Of a stretch of 64,000 nt of DNA, positions 8,182-18,638 are shown piece by piece. A program made the position numbers and the translations under genes. The notes beneath the pieces are model-generated. The model was given only the letters and a program-made list of their open reading frames with translations, did not search any database and was not told the origin of the DNA. How positions within the stretch are numbered: position 1 is the first letter of the stretch; the number at the start of each line of letters is the position of its first letter. Source of the DNA: Deltaproteobacteria bacterium ADurb.Bin207 (lineage in GTDB: Bacteria > Myxococcota_A > Polyangia > Polyangiales > Polyangiaceae); assembly GCA_002070115.1 (NCBI GenBank), contig MWCO01000003.1, positions 62,001 through 126,000 of the forward strand, given 5' to 3'.

Positions 8182-9849
8182 ATGGCAGCCCCTTCCTATG
8201 CTTCTGGTTCAGAGCCCAATCTCGGGTTGGTGATAGAGCAAGTTGCCAAAGAAAAAGGCATTGAAAAGCATGTGTTGATTGAGTCGATCGAGGCCGCGAT
8301 TCACAAAGCGGCGCAGAGCGCATTCGGTGCGGCGCGAGAACTCGAAGCGAAGTTCAACGAGGAAACGGGACAAGTCGATTTGTACCAATACATGACCGTC
8401 GTAGAAGTGGTGACGGAGCCCGAGCGAGAGTTGTCGTTGGAGGATGCCAAGCGATACAATCTGGTCGCGGAAGTGGGCGAAGAGCTTGGATTTCAAGTAT
8501 TTTGGCGCTCGGAGGATGAGGAACGGGCCCGAAGGCAAGATGAACAATTCGGTGACTTATTGAAGTTGAAGCAAGCGAGCGCCACCTTCGGTCGCATTGC
8601 GGCTCAAGCTGCCAAACAGGTACTCCTGCAGCGTGTTCGCGATGCTGAGCGAGACATTATTTATGACGAGTACAAAGACCGAAAAGGGGAACTCATCCGC
8701 GGAATCGTTCGTCGCTTCGAAAAAGGAAACAATATCATTGTCGATCTCGGTCGAACCGAGGGGGTGCTTCCGTATCGAGAGCAGACGCCTCGTGAGACCT
8801 ATCGCCACGGCGACCGTATTGTCGCTTATGTCAAAGAGATCGATCCGCAAGCCAAGGGTTCTCAGATCGTATTGTCGCGATCTGACCCAAAGCTGGTGGA
8901 GAAGCTTTTTGAATCCGAGGTTCCTGAAATCTACGAGGGGATCGTTCGAATTGTGGGAGTGGCACGGGAACCGGGGTCTCGCTCGAAAATTGCGGTGACG
9001 TCCCGAGATGCGGATGTCGATCCGGTAGGTGCATGCGTTGGCATGAAGGGCTCACGGGTGCAGGCGGTCGTGCAGGAATTGCGAGGGGAAAAGATCGACA
9101 TCGTGCCTTATGACCGGGATGCTGCGCGATTCGTGATCGCGGCCATTCAACCGGCCGAGGTGACGAAAGTCATCGTGGATGAAGCCGATGGGCGAATGGA
9201 ACTCGTGGTACCCGACGAAAAACTATCGTTAGCCATCGGAAAGAAAGGTCAGAACGTTCGTCTGGCGGCCGGACTGACGAAGTGGAAATTGGACATCATT
9301 AGCGAAGCCAAGTTCAAGCAGATCGAAGAAGAAGCCATGACGGCTCTCCAACAAATCGATCAGGTCTCGGAAAGCGTTGCTAAATCGATGTATCGATTGG
9401 GCTTCCGATCTCTGGAGGAGGTGGCGGAAGCTGGGACCGATGAACTCGGCGCTATTCCCGGCTTGGGCGGACAAGACGTGGCGCTGCTGATCAAGCAAAG
9501 TGCGGAAGAGACGATGGAACGGCTCCGACAGGAGCGTATCCGCGCGGCCGCACAACGAACCGAACCCTTGACGGATCGGGAAAGACTGTTGTTCATCCGT
9601 GGGGTTGGGCAACGGACGGTGACTCTTCTTGAAGAGGCTGGGTATCGGACAGTGGAAGACGTGCTTCGAGAAGATATTGACCGGCTTGCCATTCGAACGG
9701 GTCTCGGGATCAAAAAAGCGCGGCTCATCAAGCAAGGTGCGCAGTACTTCGTGGAGAGCGAACAAAAAGTGCTTGATGATGCGCGGCAAGAAGCCAAGCG
9801 TGTTGCCGAAGATGCGGCGTCGCAACCCCCGAAGCAGCAGGAGCACTAA
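8182..9849 (+). CDS. nusA: Transcription termination/antitermination protein NusA
   Basis: RNA polymerase-associated factor controlling pausing, termination and antitermination. The start at ATG 8182 (MAAPSYASGSEPNLGLVIEQ) gives 555 aa. In order: the N-terminal polymerase-binding domain to about 125; an S1 RNA-binding domain (GELIRGIVRRFEKGNNIIVD, about 170-240); two KH domains containing RDADVDPVGACVGMKGSRVQ and LSLAIGKKGQNVRLA (about 240-380); then two helix-hairpin-helix-type C-terminal repeats (IPGLGGQDVALL and GVGQRTVTLLEEAG). The tail is lysine/glutamate-rich. The two C-terminal repeats make it longer than Gram-positive NusA. It follows rimP by 13 bases. Confidence 0.95.
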   Translation: MAAPSYASGSEPNLGLVIEQVAKEKGIEKHVLIESIEAAIHKAAQSAFGAARELEAKFNEETGQVDLYQYMTVVEVVTEPERELSLEDAKRYNLVAEVGEELGFQVFWRSEDEERARRQDEQFGDLLKLKQASATFGRIAAQAAKQVLLQRVRDAERDIIYDEYKDRKGELIRGIVRRFEKGNNIIVDLGRTEGVLPYREQTPRETYRHGDRIVAYVKEIDPQAKGSQIVLSRSDPKLVEKLFESEVPEIYEGIVRIVGVAREPGSRSKIAVTSRDADVDPVGACVGMKGSRVQAVVQELRGEKIDIVPYDRDAARFVIAAIQPAEVTKVIVDEADGRMELVVPDEKLSLAIGKKGQNVRLAAGLTKWKLDIISEAKFKQIEEEAMTALQQIDQVSESVAKSMYRLGFRSLEEVAEAGTDELGAIPGLGGQDVALLIKQSAEETMERLRQERIRAAAQRTEPLTDRERLLFIRGVGQRTVTLLEEAGYRTVEDVLREDIDRLAIRTGLGIKKARLIKQGAQYFVESEQKVLDDARQEAKRVAEDAASQPPKQQEH

Positions 9850-9854
9850 TCACC

Positions 9855-10475
9855 ATGGCCGTTCCGCAAACCCAGGATCGTCACTGCCGGGCGCCTCGTC
9901 GTGCGCCGGAGCGAACGTGTGTGGGTTGCGGTAAACGTGATGCTGCCCCGAATCTCCTTCGGATTGTGTTGGGACCGGAAGGACACGTGGCTTTTGATCT
10001 GGCAAATCATGCCATGGGGCGTGGGGCGCACGTGCATCCCGCGCCGCAGTGTATGGATAGTGCCGCACGAAAAGGTTTGTCGAAAGCGTTTCACACCCGC
10101 GTGGTGTGTGAGCCTATTGCGCTTCGCGACATGCTCGCGGGTGCGGTGGAAAGACGATTGAAAGGTCTTCTGGGCTCGGCGATCCAATCTGGTAACGCCG
10201 TGCTCGGTAGGCAGGCCGTGGATGATGAACTCGGGAAAAACACGATTGAGACAGTCATCCTCGCCTGTGATGCAAGCGACGCCCCTGGCCCAGCCTTGAA
10301 GCGAGCAATCGCAGATGGCCGCGCCGTGGCCTGGGGTTCGAAAGGCCAATTGGGCGCCGCGTTGGGACGAAGTGAAGTCGGTGTCGTCGGGATTCGTTCT
10401 CCTTCTTTGGGGAGAGCAATTGCTGATATGTGTCGTATCGCGGACGGTGTGCGGTCTTGTTCGGAGGTTCGATGA
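9855..10475 (+). CDS. ylxR: YlxR (DUF448) RNA-binding domain fused to an L7Ae-like domain
   Basis: A 206-residue protein between nusA and infB. Residues about 15-85 are the YlxR/DUF448 domain: RAPERTCVGCGKRDAAPNLL, then GRGAHVHPAPQCMDSAARKG. The CVGCG motif is the family hallmark. Residues about 95-195 resemble the L7Ae/L30e-like RNA-binding fold: a run of small alpha/beta elements, including ETVILACDASDAPGPALKRA and GRSEVGVVGIRSPSLGRAI. YlxR proteins have been linked to RNase P regulation in Firmicutes; the role here is unproven. It begins at ATG 9855, five bases after nusA, and its stop overlaps the infB start (ATGA), so it is translationally coupled to infB. Confidence 0.85.
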   Translation: MAVPQTQDRHCRAPRRAPERTCVGCGKRDAAPNLLRIVLGPEGHVAFDLANHAMGRGAHVHPAPQCMDSAARKGLSKAFHTRVVCEPIALRDMLAGAVERRLKGLLGSAIQSGNAVLGRQAVDDELGKNTIETVILACDASDAPGPALKRAIADGRAVAWGSKGQLGAALGRSEVGVVGIRSPSLGRAIADMCRIADGVRSCSEVR

Positions 10476-13400
10476 GCAAGGTTCGGGTGTACGAGGTTGC
10501 GCGAGACCTGAACGTGGACCAGGACCACTTGGTCGGTGTTCTACAGTCTCTGGGTTTCAGCGATGTGCGCAACCGTATGAGCAAAGTCGATGCGGATGCG
10601 GTCGAGCGCGTTCGGCGCCACATCGAAAGCCAGCAGCGAACGCCCGAGGTGGTGCAAGAGCGTCTGAGTGACACGGTCATCAGGCGACGGCGAGTGGGTG
10701 CGCCAACACGGCCTTCTTCGTCGGCTGCTCCAGTGGGTACCGCTCCCGTGGTGGAAATGGAAAAGCGGCCTGATCCGCCGGTGCGGAAGCGAAAAGTCGC
10801 CGAAAAAGCTGTCGCTCCCCCCACCGATGCCGCTTCCGAAAAGGCACCGGATCTCGTTGAAAAACCGGCAGTGCCTGTTGAACCCGTCAGCGATTCGGTT
10901 GCCGAGACCGCGAGCGGTTCAGGTGTCGACCCGACGGTGGACGGGTCGGCTGAACCGGTAATCGAAGAAGTCGTGGAATCGTCTGCCGTTAAAACAGCGG
11001 AAACGCCGGTTGATGAATCCGTGGAACCTTCGTTCGACAAGCCGCTCGAGACAGCCACAGCGCCATCGGTTATCACGGAGTTGCCTGCGACAGTGACCAA
11101 GCAAGCCGTGGAGAAGGAGCAAGGGGAGCATGTTTCGGAGGCCGCGTCGCAAGAGCCCGAAGCCGTTGCTCCTGTCGTCGCTCCTGACAAAGAACCGGTA
11201 GCCCAACCGGGGCCTTCGGTAGTCGAGCATATTGTGGAGCCGACGCCCTTGACTCTTGATACACCGAGGGACATCGCGGTGGCCGCGTGGTTGGCGGGGG
11301 AGCCTTTGGTAGGCGAGCCTGTCAAGGCGTCCAAAGAAGCCGCGCCTGCGGTGGTGGAGCCCAGTAAAACCGTTGAGGCCGCGCCTGAATCCGCGGTTTC
11401 CGAAAAGACGACCGTAGAGCCCCGTGAAGAAATATCGGCGGCTGTTCAAGATACTGTTTCGGCACTCACTTCGGAGGTGCCAGACGTGGGATTGGTCCAG
11501 GAACGTTCCGATATCGTACCGAGCGTTTCTAAGGAGTCGGAGGAACCCTTTGTCGAGCGATCGGAAGAACGCGAGAGTCATCGTGAGTTGGCGGGAGAAG
11601 ATGAGAGTGCGGGAGAGGAGCCTGTAGTGACAACGAAGCTTTCGCAGGACGCCCCCACGCGTGTCCCCGTCAGGCCCGCATCGCCGACACGCGTGGCACC
11701 TCCAGTCCCGCAGCCCCCGGTGCGAACGCAGCAACACCGAACTGGCATCGACGTTTGGGAAGGGCGTCCGGGAGTGCCCATGCGTCAACCACCCCAACCT
11801 CGGCCTTCTACGACACCTGCGAGCCCTGTTCGAAGACGTGAATACGACCCAAGGGCGGCCAGTCCAGCTACCAAAACCGAAACCCGAACGACAGCGAATC
11901 GTCGCACTTGGGCAGCAGGACGTGGGAAGCGCGGGGTGGCTGCGCCCGTTCCGTCCAAGAAACCCGTAGCTACGAAAGAAATGTCTGAGCATAAGAAAAT
12001 CATCAAGATTGAGGCTCAGGTATCGCTTCAAGCCTTGGCAGCTCGCATGAGCCTGAAAGCAACCGAAGTGCTCATGAAATTGATGTCGATGGGGTTGCCG
12101 GGGGTGAACATCAATTCGACCCTTGATGCAGATACGGCCAAACTCGTGGCGAGTGAGTTTGGCTGGGAGGTCGAAGATGTGGCGGTAAGCGAGGAAGAAG
12201 CGCTGAATTTGGCGCGCGATGAGGCTGATGAGGATACCGCCAATCTCGAGTTGCGCCCGCCCATCGTGACCGTCATGGGACACGTTGACCACGGGAAAAC
12301 CTCACTCCTCGATCAGATCCGAAAAACGAATCTGGTAGCGGCCGAGGCAGGAGGCATTACGCAGCATATCGGTGCGTACCGCGTCAATACCTCTCGCGGG
12401 TTCATCACATTCCTCGACACGCCTGGGCACGCCGCATTCACACAAATGCGTCTGCGGGGAGCCCAAGTCACGGACATCGTCATCTTGGTTGTCGCGGCGG
12501 ATGATGGGGTCATGCCTCAAACCAAAGAGGCGTTGAGCCACGCCATGTCAGCTCAAGTTCCCATCATCGTGGCCGTGAACAAAATCGATAAAGAATCGGC
12601 AAATCCTGAGCGAATTCGTAGGGAAATGTCGGACTTGGGGCTTGTGCCGGAAGAATGGGGTGGAGAAACCATCTTCTGCGATGTGTCGGCCAAAACAAGA
12701 GAAGGATTGGATGCGCTTTTGGAAATGACCGCGCTGCAAGCAGAATTGCTAGAGCTTCGCGCCAATCCCAAAAAACCGGCCGTTGGCACCGTCATCGAGG
12801 CGTTGTTGGACCGAGGCAAAGGACCTGTCGCCCGTGTGGTCATCATGGATGGAACACTCAACACCGGAGATGTCATCCTTGCCGGTACCTCGTGGGGAAA
12901 AGTCAGGGCAATGACCGACGATCGGGGCCGCGCTGTCCGATCCGCCGGCCCTTCGATGCCCGTAGAGATCCTTGGATTGTCCGAAGTACCAAGCGCTGGC
13001 GATCCCATCCATGTCGTTAAAGGCGTGAAAATTGCTCAGGATCTGGCTCAACAACGAAAAACGAAAGCATCCACTAGCTTGATTCCTGCCGGCGCCAAAG
13101 TCTCCCTCGAAGACCTCACCAAACGTATCGCCGAAGCCGATCAACTCGAACTTCGCATCATCGTCAAAGCCGACGTACAAGGATCTGTCGAAGCGGTTGC
13201 CGATGCCTTATCCGGCCTATCGACCGAAAAAGTCCGAGTCGCCATCATTTATGCCGGTGTAGGCGGCATTACCGAAGGCGATGTCAACCTCGCCGTGGCA
13301 TCCAAAGCCATCATCGTCGGATTCAACGTGCGCCCGGCAGGCAAATCCGGGCAACTGGCAGAACTAGAAGGTATTGAAATCCGCCTGTATAGCGTCATCT

Positions 13401-13756
13401 ATAACGCTATCGACGATGTCAAAAACGCCATGCTTGGCCTGGTGGGACCGTCGTACGAGGAACGGCAGCTCGGAAAAGCCGAGGTTCGAGAGATCTTTCA
13501 TATTGCGAAAATCGGAACCGTGGCTGGCTGTTTCGTGCAAGAGGGCCTCCTTCGACGTAACGCCAAGCTTCGTGTCATTCGCGACAGTGTCCAGATTTTC
13601 GAAGGACGCTTCGCCAGCTTGAAGCGATTCAAAGATGATGCGCGAGAAGTCGACAAAGGCTTCGAATGCGGCCTTTCCATTGAAAGCTACAATGACATCA
13701 AGGTGGGTGACATCATCGAGTGCTTTGAAGTCGCCGAGGTCCAGGCTACGCTCTGA
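10472..13756 (+). CDS. infB: Translation initiation factor IF-2
   Basis: GTPase that brings initiator tRNA to the 30S subunit. The start at ATG 10472 overlaps the ylxR stop by four bases and gives 1094 aa. The first residues ([20 protein letters not shown]) are the usual IF2 N-terminal helical domain. A low-complexity linker rich in Glu, Pro, Val and Ala spans about residues 70-500. A second IF2_N domain follows ([19 protein letters not shown]). The G domain has GHVDHGKT (Walker A), DTPGHA and NKID, and then beta-barrel domains reach the C-terminus. Factors with linkers this long occur in myxobacteria. Base composition on the coding strand shifts from G-rich at the 5' end to C-rich at the 3' end. 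Confidence 0.97.
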   Translation: MSKVRVYEVARDLNVDQDHLVGVLQSLGFSDVRNRMSKVDADAVERVRRHIESQQRTPEVVQERLSDTVIRRRRVGAPTRPSSSAAPVGTAPVVEMEKRPDPPVRKRKVAEKAVAPPTDAASEKAPDLVEKPAVPVEPVSDSVAETASGSGVDPTVDGSAEPVIEEVVESSAVKTAETPVDESVEPSFDKPLETATAPSVITELPATVTKQAVEKEQGEHVSEAASQEPEAVAPVVAPDKEPVAQPGPSVVEHIVEPTPLTLDTPRDIAVAAWLAGEPLVGEPVKASKEAAPAVVEPSKTVEAAPESAVSEKTTVEPREEISAAVQDTVSALTSEVPDVGLVQERSDIVPSVSKESEEPFVERSEERESHRELAGEDESAGEEPVVTTKLSQDAPTRVPVRPASPTRVAPPVPQPPVRTQQHRTGIDVWEGRPGVPMRQPPQPRPSTTPASPVRRREYDPRAASPATKTETRTTANRRTWAAGRGKRGVAAPVPSKKPVATKEMSEHKKIIKIEAQVSLQALAARMSLKATEVLMKLMSMGLPGVNINSTLDADTAKLVASEFGWEVEDVAVSEEEALNLARDEADEDTANLELRPPIVTVMGHVDHGKTSLLDQIRKTNLVAAEAGGITQHIGAYRVNTSRGFITFLDTPGHAAFTQMRLRGAQVTDIVILVVAADDGVMPQTKEALSHAMSAQVPIIVAVNKIDKESANPERIRREMSDLGLVPEEWGGETIFCDVSAKTREGLDALLEMTALQAELLELRANPKKPAVGTVIEALLDRGKGPVARVVIMDGTLNTGDVILAGTSWGKVRAMTDDRGRAVRSAGPSMPVEILGLSEVPSAGDPIHVVKGVKIAQDLAQQRKTKASTSLIPAGAKVSLEDLTKRIAEADQLELRIIVKADVQGSVEAVADALSGLSTEKVRVAIIYAGVGGITEGDVNLAVASKAIIVGFNVRPAGKSGQLAELEGIEIRLYSVIYNAIDDVKNAMLGLVGPSYEERQLGKAEVREIFHIAKIGTVAGCFVQEGLLRRNAKLRVIRDSVQIFEGRFASLKRFKDDAREVDKGFECGLSIESYNDIKVGDIIECFEVAEVQATL

Positions 13757-13813
13757 CAATCCCAAACGGCCCGCTGCTGCCCCGCCGTTCCCTAATCCCT
13801 TGGAATCATTGCC

Positions 13814-14200
13814 ATGTTCGTAGGTGTACAACGCCTCGTGCTTCAGATCCCTGGCGCTCGATCTCTCAAAGACCGTCGTCAAGTCGTGCGTAGCTTCAAA
13901 GATCGTGTTCAAGCCCGATTGCGAATATCCGTTGCGGAAATAGGCCATCTCGACCGTCCCTCCCATGCCGTCGTGGCCATGGCAGTCGTATCCAACGAAG
14001 CGGCCGTATGCGACGAAATCCTCGCAAAAGCAGCGATGATGGCATCGACCCTGGGAAACGCCGTATTGGCGGACCGTGCCACCGAGATCGTTCCCTTTGG
14101 TTTTGCAGGATCCGGAATTCGCGGTGGAATTGAACAACTTCGGTTAGCAGAAGAAGAAATGTGGCGGGATATCGACGAGGAGCAGGATGATGCCAGGTGA
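13814..14200 (+). CDS. ylxP: DUF503 / YlxP family protein
   Basis: A 128-residue member of the DUF503 family, found almost always between infB and rbfA. MFVGVQRLVLQIPGARSLKD and RVQARLRISVAEIGHLDRP are the conserved opening and core. It folds as a small ferredoxin-like domain in homologues; the function is unknown but a ribosome-linked role is presumed from context. It starts at ATG 13814, 57 bases after infB, and overlaps rbfA by 14 bases, indicating coupling. Confidence 0.88.
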   Translation: MFVGVQRLVLQIPGARSLKDRRQVVRSFKDRVQARLRISVAEIGHLDRPSHAVVAMAVVSNEAAVCDEILAKAAMMASTLGNAVLADRATEIVPFGFAGSGIRGGIEQLRLAEEEMWRDIDEEQDDAR

Positions 14201-14558
14201 AGGATGGCGAAGCGCCCGCGTGGCTGACCGCGTTCGAGAGGAACTCGCACGGGTGTTGACACGAGAAGTATCCGACCCCCGACTCGAAGGGCTTCGTGTC
14301 CTTCGGGTAGAGATCTCCGGAGATCTACAAATCGCTTGGGTCTACCTTGGGCTTGGCCATCTCGATAGCCCCGAGCAGCGAAGCCGCGCTTTGCGTGGCG
14401 TGGCATCGGCTCAAAACAGAATTCGAAAACGAATCTCCTCACGACTCGGTCTTCGCCGTGCTCCAGAATTGCGTTTCGCTTTTGACGAAGCCATCGACGA
14501 GCAATCCCGGATTTTGGCTTTGCTCGACGAGGTTGAGCGAGAAGGCGTCGACCGATGA
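14187..14558 (+). CDS. rbfA: Ribosome-binding factor A
   Basis: A small KH-type protein needed for 30S maturation and processing of the 5' end of 16S rRNA. It has 123 aa, the normal size. Recognisable segments are RVADRVREELARVLTREVSD near the start, GLRVLRVEISGDLQIAWVYL in the middle and the closing KRISSRLGLRRAPELRFAFD. Two in-frame ATGs (14187 and 14190) follow a GAGGAGCAGG ribosome site; the choice between them is arbitrary. It is the last gene of the translation operon and converges on the ribonucleotide reductase gene. Confidence 0.93.
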   Translation: MMPGEGWRSARVADRVREELARVLTREVSDPRLEGLRVLRVEISGDLQIAWVYLGLGHLDSPEQRSRALRGVASAQNRIRKRISSRLGLRRAPELRFAFDEAIDEQSRILALLDEVEREGVDR

Positions 14559-14722
14559 ATCCGCGGCATGGCCGAAGGGGTGGAGCGCGGAGGGTGGGGC
14601 GGGCGAACGGCTTGGCGTGATGAACGGAAGCGGAACTGATGACGACGACCGTGGCACCGCTAACCCATGCTTATCGATACTCTCGGGATGGCAAGTCTGC
14701 GTTCGCGGCGAGGAATAAGTAA

Positions 14723-14740
14723 TAAATACAAATAGTTACA
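14723..14740 (-). repeat. 3' intergenic AT-rich element, copy 2 (identical 18-mer to copy 4)
   Basis: On the plus strand TAAATACAAATAGTTACA; read on the minus strand it is TGTAACTATTTGTATTTA. It sits 25 bases beyond the stop of the minus-strand ribonucleotide reductase gene, in the short convergent gap with rbfA. The identical 18-mer recurs at 46476-46493. Confidence 0.65.
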
Positions 14741-14764
14741 GGCTTGCCGCCCGGCGAAAGGGTG

Positions 14765-17700
14765 TCAGGAGCAGCCGAGGGAGTGTCCGCAGTTCAAGCA
14801 TCGGTAGCACGAACCGTTTCGTACGGTGGTATGACCGCAGACATAACAAATCGGCGCATCCCCCATCATCGAACTGAGGTGTTGAGCTTGGGGGTGTTCG
14901 ACTCCTGCGGATAGAAAGGGCAGGGGAGCAGCCAGAGGAAGGACCCCCTGTTCCGGTGGTGGCAAGGTAAGGGGATCTTGGTTTTTCGTTTCCGTGGGAT
15001 CTTGAATGGCAGCGGCGTCGGCCGGGGGAACATGCGCAAGATCGTACCGATGCAAGTATTCGATCCCCAGCACCCGAAATAGATAATCCACGATCGAAGT
15101 GGCAAACTTCACGTTCGTGTGTCCAATGACGGGACCATGGGGCTCGAAACGGGTGAACGTGAATTGGTCGACGTAGGTTTCGAGAGGAACCCCATATTGC
15201 AAGCCTATCGACACGGACATGGATAAGCAGTTCATGATGGACCGAAACGCGGCCCCTTCTTTATGCATATCGATGAAAATCTCACCAAGGGTGCCGTCGG
15301 CGTATTCTCCGGTTCGTAAAAAGACCTTATGTCCACCGACTTGCGCTTCTTGCGTGAAACCAGTTCGTTTTTTGGGCAACCGAATGCGAACACCGGGAGT
15401 GCGGACGGCAGGCGTGTGGATATCGTCGGAAGCGACGGGCTCTGGGCCGGTTGATTGATGTTCTTTGGTTGTGGTTGGTGAGCCCGAGGACAGGGGTTGG
15501 GAGGCTTTGCAGCCATCGCGATAAATGGCGACAGCCTTCAGGCCAATGCGCCAACCTTCTTCATACAACTCTTTGATATCGTCTACGGTTGCCTCGTTGG
15601 GGACGTTGACGGTTTTGGAGATGGCTCCGGAAAGGAAGGGTTGAACGGCGGCCATCATGTGCAGGTGGGCAGAGGCGGATAAAAACCGTTGGCCATGGCG
15701 CCCGCAGCGATTGGCGCAATCGAAAACCGGAAGGTGAGAATGATCGATGTGCGGCGCGCCTTCGATGGTCATTCGTCCAATGATGACGTCATTGGCTTGT
15801 GCGATTTGTTCTTGGGAAAAACCGAGGTGTTCGAGCAGGGAAAAGCCTGGTTTCGACGCGGCAGCGGTTGCCTTGAGCCGCGCCATGGTTGTTTCGCCGA
15901 GCACCCAGGGGGCAAACGCCTGCGAAATATCGAAAACGCCAGAAAGCTTCCCTTCGATGTTGCGAAGGTCTTGTTCGTCGAGCCCCCGCTGCAGCAGGCT
16001 CGCTCGGTTGATATGGGGTGAGCCGGTAAGAGTCCCCGTTCCAGATATATAAGTGATGATGTCCTGGACTTGGGCCTCGGAATAGCCGAGCTTGCGTAAC
16101 GCGCCTGGGACCGCCTGGTTGACGATTTTGAAGTAGCCTCTGCCTGCCAGCTTCTTGAACTTGACTAGGGCAAAGTCCGGCTCGATGCCCGTCGTATCGC
16201 AATCCATGAGCAATCCAATGGTGCCCGTAGGCGCAAGAACCGTCGCTTGCGCATTGCGATACCCAACCTGCTCGCCCATCGCCACCGCCTCATCCCAAAC
16301 GTCGCAGGCTGCCTTCCACAGAGCTTCCGGGCAGTGCTCCCGCTGGATGCCATACGCCGCATCCCGATGCATCCCCATCACATGAAGCATCGGCTCCCGG
16401 TTGATGGCAAACGCTTCGAAGGTGCCTTTGGTTCGCGCAATCTCTGCCGATGTCGCATACGCTTCGCCCGTCATGATGCCGGTCAGGGCAGCCGCGAACG
16501 CTCGTGCCTGGTCCGAGTCGTAGGGAAGCCCCTCGATCATGAGCAGGGTGCCCAAATTGGCATAGCCCAACCCAATGGGACGATATCGATGGGAGTTTCG
16601 CGCGATTCGTTCCGTGGGATACGAAGAAAAATCGACGAGGATGTCTTGTGCGAGAAAAAACACGCGGATGGCGTGCCGATAAGCGGCAACGTCAAAGGAA
16701 CCGTCTTGCCGCCGAAACTTCACGAGGTTGATAGACGCAAGATTACAAGCGGAATCGTCGAGGAACATGTATTCGGAACACGGATTCGACGCGTTGATTC
16801 GACCGCTATTGGGGCAGGTATGCCACCGATTGATGGTCGTATCGTATTGTACGCCTGGATCCGCGCAGGCCCACGCTGCCTCGGCAACCTTATTCCAGAG
16901 TACTTTGGCGTTCAGACGTTCGACCACGGCGCCGGTGGTTCGGGCGATGGTTTTCCATTCTCCGCCCACGGTGCAAGCTCGCATGAAGTCGTCGGTGATG
17001 CGCAGGGAATTGTTGGAGTTTTGTCCGCTGACGGTATGGTATGCCTCCCCGTTGAAATCCGCTTCGTATCCTTGAGCGATGAGGGCTTTGGCCTTGCGCT
17101 CTTCTCGAAGCTTCCAGTCGATAAAGTCAACGATTTCAGGGTGATCCATGTCAAGGGTGACCATTTTGGCCGCGCGACGCGTGGTCCCACCCGACTTGGT
17201 GGCGCCTGCCGCCCGGTCGAAAACCTCGAGGAAACTCATCAATCCGGAACTGGTCCCGCCACCGGATAGCTTCTCTTGACGAGCTCGAATCGGGCTGAAA
17301 TTCGTCCCAGTCCCGGAACCATACTTGAACAAACGCGCCTCGGTTTTCACCAGCTCGTAGATGCTCATCAGGTCATCGTCGACACTCTGGATGAAGCAGG
17401 CCGAGCATTGGGGACGCTCATAGGCGTTGTTCGTTTCCACGATGCTATCCGTGCCAGGATCCCATGCGTAATTGCCCCCGCTTCCGACGATCTGATAACG
17501 GTGCCATAACCCACAATTGAACCAAACCGGTGAGTTGAACGCGCCGTATTGGTTGACGAGCAGATAGGTCAATTCATCCTGAAATATGGCGGCATCCGAT
17601 GCCGTGGAAAAATAACCGAATCGTTCCCCCGCTTCTCGAATGGTATGCGCCAAACGTTCGACCACCTGAGCAACACTCGTTTCTCCTCGATCCTTTTGAC

Positions 17701-17995
17701 CATAAAGCCCAGATTTTCTGAAATATTTGGATACGACGATGTCTGTTGCAAGCTGGGACCAAGAGGAAGGAACGGTCACGTTATCCAACTGGAAAACGAC
17801 GGTTCCATCCGGATCGGTGATGCTCGAAGAGCGCTCTTCCCAAGAAATGGACTGCAAAGGTGGAGTGTCGGAGCAAGAAAAGCGGCGTTCGAAGGATAAT
17901 CCGCGCTCAGAACCGAATTCCCGCACTCGTCGAGCACGCTTTCCGGTCTGCGTAGACGTAACTCCAACGTGTTCGACCATGGCCGAATGTGACAT
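14765..17995 (-). CDS. nrdJ: Adenosylcobalamin-dependent (class II) ribonucleotide reductase
   Basis: Reduces ribonucleotides to deoxyribonucleotides using vitamin B12 coenzyme. I chose ATG 17995 (MSHSAMVEHVG) because GGGAGGCGAAAGC lies just upstream; a longer frame to 18139 lacks a site. The protein is 1076 aa. Landmarks are FNSPVWFNCG, QCSACFIQSVDDDL, KYGSGTGTNFSPIRARQEK, NPCSEYMFLDDSACNLASIN with the active-site cysteine, and PTGTIGLLMDCDTTGIEPDF. The extreme C-terminus, CYVCGHTTVRNGSCYRCLNC, is a cysteine-rich metal-binding tail typical of NrdJ enzymes. No cobalamin riboswitch or clear NrdR box was found upstream. Confidence 0.95.
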   Translation of the reverse strand: MSHSAMVEHVGVTSTQTGKRARRVREFGSERGLSFERRFSCSDTPPLQSISWEERSSSITDPDGTVVFQLDNVTVPSSWSQLATDIVVSKYFRKSGLYGQKDRGETSVAQVVERLAHTIREAGERFGYFSTASDAAIFQDELTYLLVNQYGAFNSPVWFNCGLWHRYQIVGSGGNYAWDPGTDSIVETNNAYERPQCSACFIQSVDDDLMSIYELVKTEARLFKYGSGTGTNFSPIRARQEKLSGGGTSSGLMSFLEVFDRAAGATKSGGTTRRAAKMVTLDMDHPEIVDFIDWKLREERKAKALIAQGYEADFNGEAYHTVSGQNSNNSLRITDDFMRACTVGGEWKTIARTTGAVVERLNAKVLWNKVAEAAWACADPGVQYDTTINRWHTCPNSGRINASNPCSEYMFLDDSACNLASINLVKFRRQDGSFDVAAYRHAIRVFFLAQDILVDFSSYPTERIARNSHRYRPIGLGYANLGTLLMIEGLPYDSDQARAFAAALTGIMTGEAYATSAEIARTKGTFEAFAINREPMLHVMGMHRDAAYGIQREHCPEALWKAACDVWDEAVAMGEQVGYRNAQATVLAPTGTIGLLMDCDTTGIEPDFALVKFKKLAGRGYFKIVNQAVPGALRKLGYSEAQVQDIITYISGTGTLTGSPHINRASLLQRGLDEQDLRNIEGKLSGVFDISQAFAPWVLGETTMARLKATAAASKPGFSLLEHLGFSQEQIAQANDVIIGRMTIEGAPHIDHSHLPVFDCANRCGRHGQRFLSASAHLHMMAAVQPFLSGAISKTVNVPNEATVDDIKELYEEGWRIGLKAVAIYRDGCKASQPLSSGSPTTTKEHQSTGPEPVASDDIHTPAVRTPGVRIRLPKKRTGFTQEAQVGGHKVFLRTGEYADGTLGEIFIDMHKEGAAFRSIMNCLSMSVSIGLQYGVPLETYVDQFTFTRFEPHGPVIGHTNVKFATSIVDYLFRVLGIEYLHRYDLAHVPPADAAAIQDPTETKNQDPLTLPPPEQGVLPLAAPLPFLSAGVEHPQAQHLSSMMGDAPICYVCGHTTVRNGSCYRCLNCGHSLGCS

Positions 17996-18638
17996 GCTTT
18001 CGCCTCCCAGCGTGGCAACACAAACCACCACCCAAGACAGAAAAAAGAACGACGACTCTTTCCCCGCCTTATCGGTTTCGACTTCTATAAGAATGCTAGC
18101 CTGTTCAGAACATCCCTTTGGCCCCTCACCCACGCGCACTCATTTCACTAAACTCGCGTACAGGCTCCGATGACCGAAGAACCCCGTGATACCCTACCGC
18201 TTGTGCCCCTTCAAGCACAAACCACGAGATGTGGTAACTTGCCGTTAGAACAACCACTTACGCCAAATCCTCGCCCCGCTGAACACCCGATGGGCTGAAC
18301 GCCAGACCAGAACGCCACCTGTCAAGAATTTAATCGATTTGCCGGTGAAGCATCTTCGGCGATTGTTTTTCCATAATAATATCCATGCCTTAGAGGCTGA
18401 GGGCGATTGCGCTTGCTTCCTTCACTATCCACATTCCCCCCTTTGGATACCGCCCATCGACCATCCGTTTTCGGACTCCTGTCGCGCGCGTCGTCGTGTC
18501 ATGCCCTGGGACGAGCTTTTCGAAAAGCGCGTTTCGTACCTTGTTCGCAGACGATGTAGGGGGGGTATGTCGGGTTTTGCGTTGGACCTGGAAGCGCTTC
18601 GGTGGGCCTTTTGATTCGCATGTCGTCGAGGCGTCCAG
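17996..18638. other. 643-base gap between nrdJ and ung; only a short palindrome seen
   Basis: No convincing gene. A plus-strand frame at 18339-18614 (91 codons) has no ribosome site or recognisable domain and I leave it out. The gap should hold the nrdJ promoter on the minus strand; a TTGACA-like hexamer reads on the minus strand near 18317-18322, without a clear -10 partner. ACCAC-GAGAT-GTGGT at 18221-18235 is a perfect five-base dyad. The expected adenosylcobalamin riboswitch core motifs are not visible. Confidence 0.4.
18221..18235. promoter_or_regulatory. Short dyad ACCAC-N5-GTGGT upstream of nrdJ
   Basis: A perfect inverted repeat of five bases around GAGAT, about 230 bases before the nrdJ start. 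It could be a repressor site but is short enough to be chance. Confidence 0.2.

Noticed and set aside
10919-12292. 457-codon minus-strand frame opposite infB
   Set aside because: Low-complexity shadow of the IF2 linker region.
17996-18638. Adenosylcobalamin riboswitch expected upstream of a B12-dependent reductase
   Set aside because: No GCCACTG-type core or the associated conserved boxes could be found on the minus strand.
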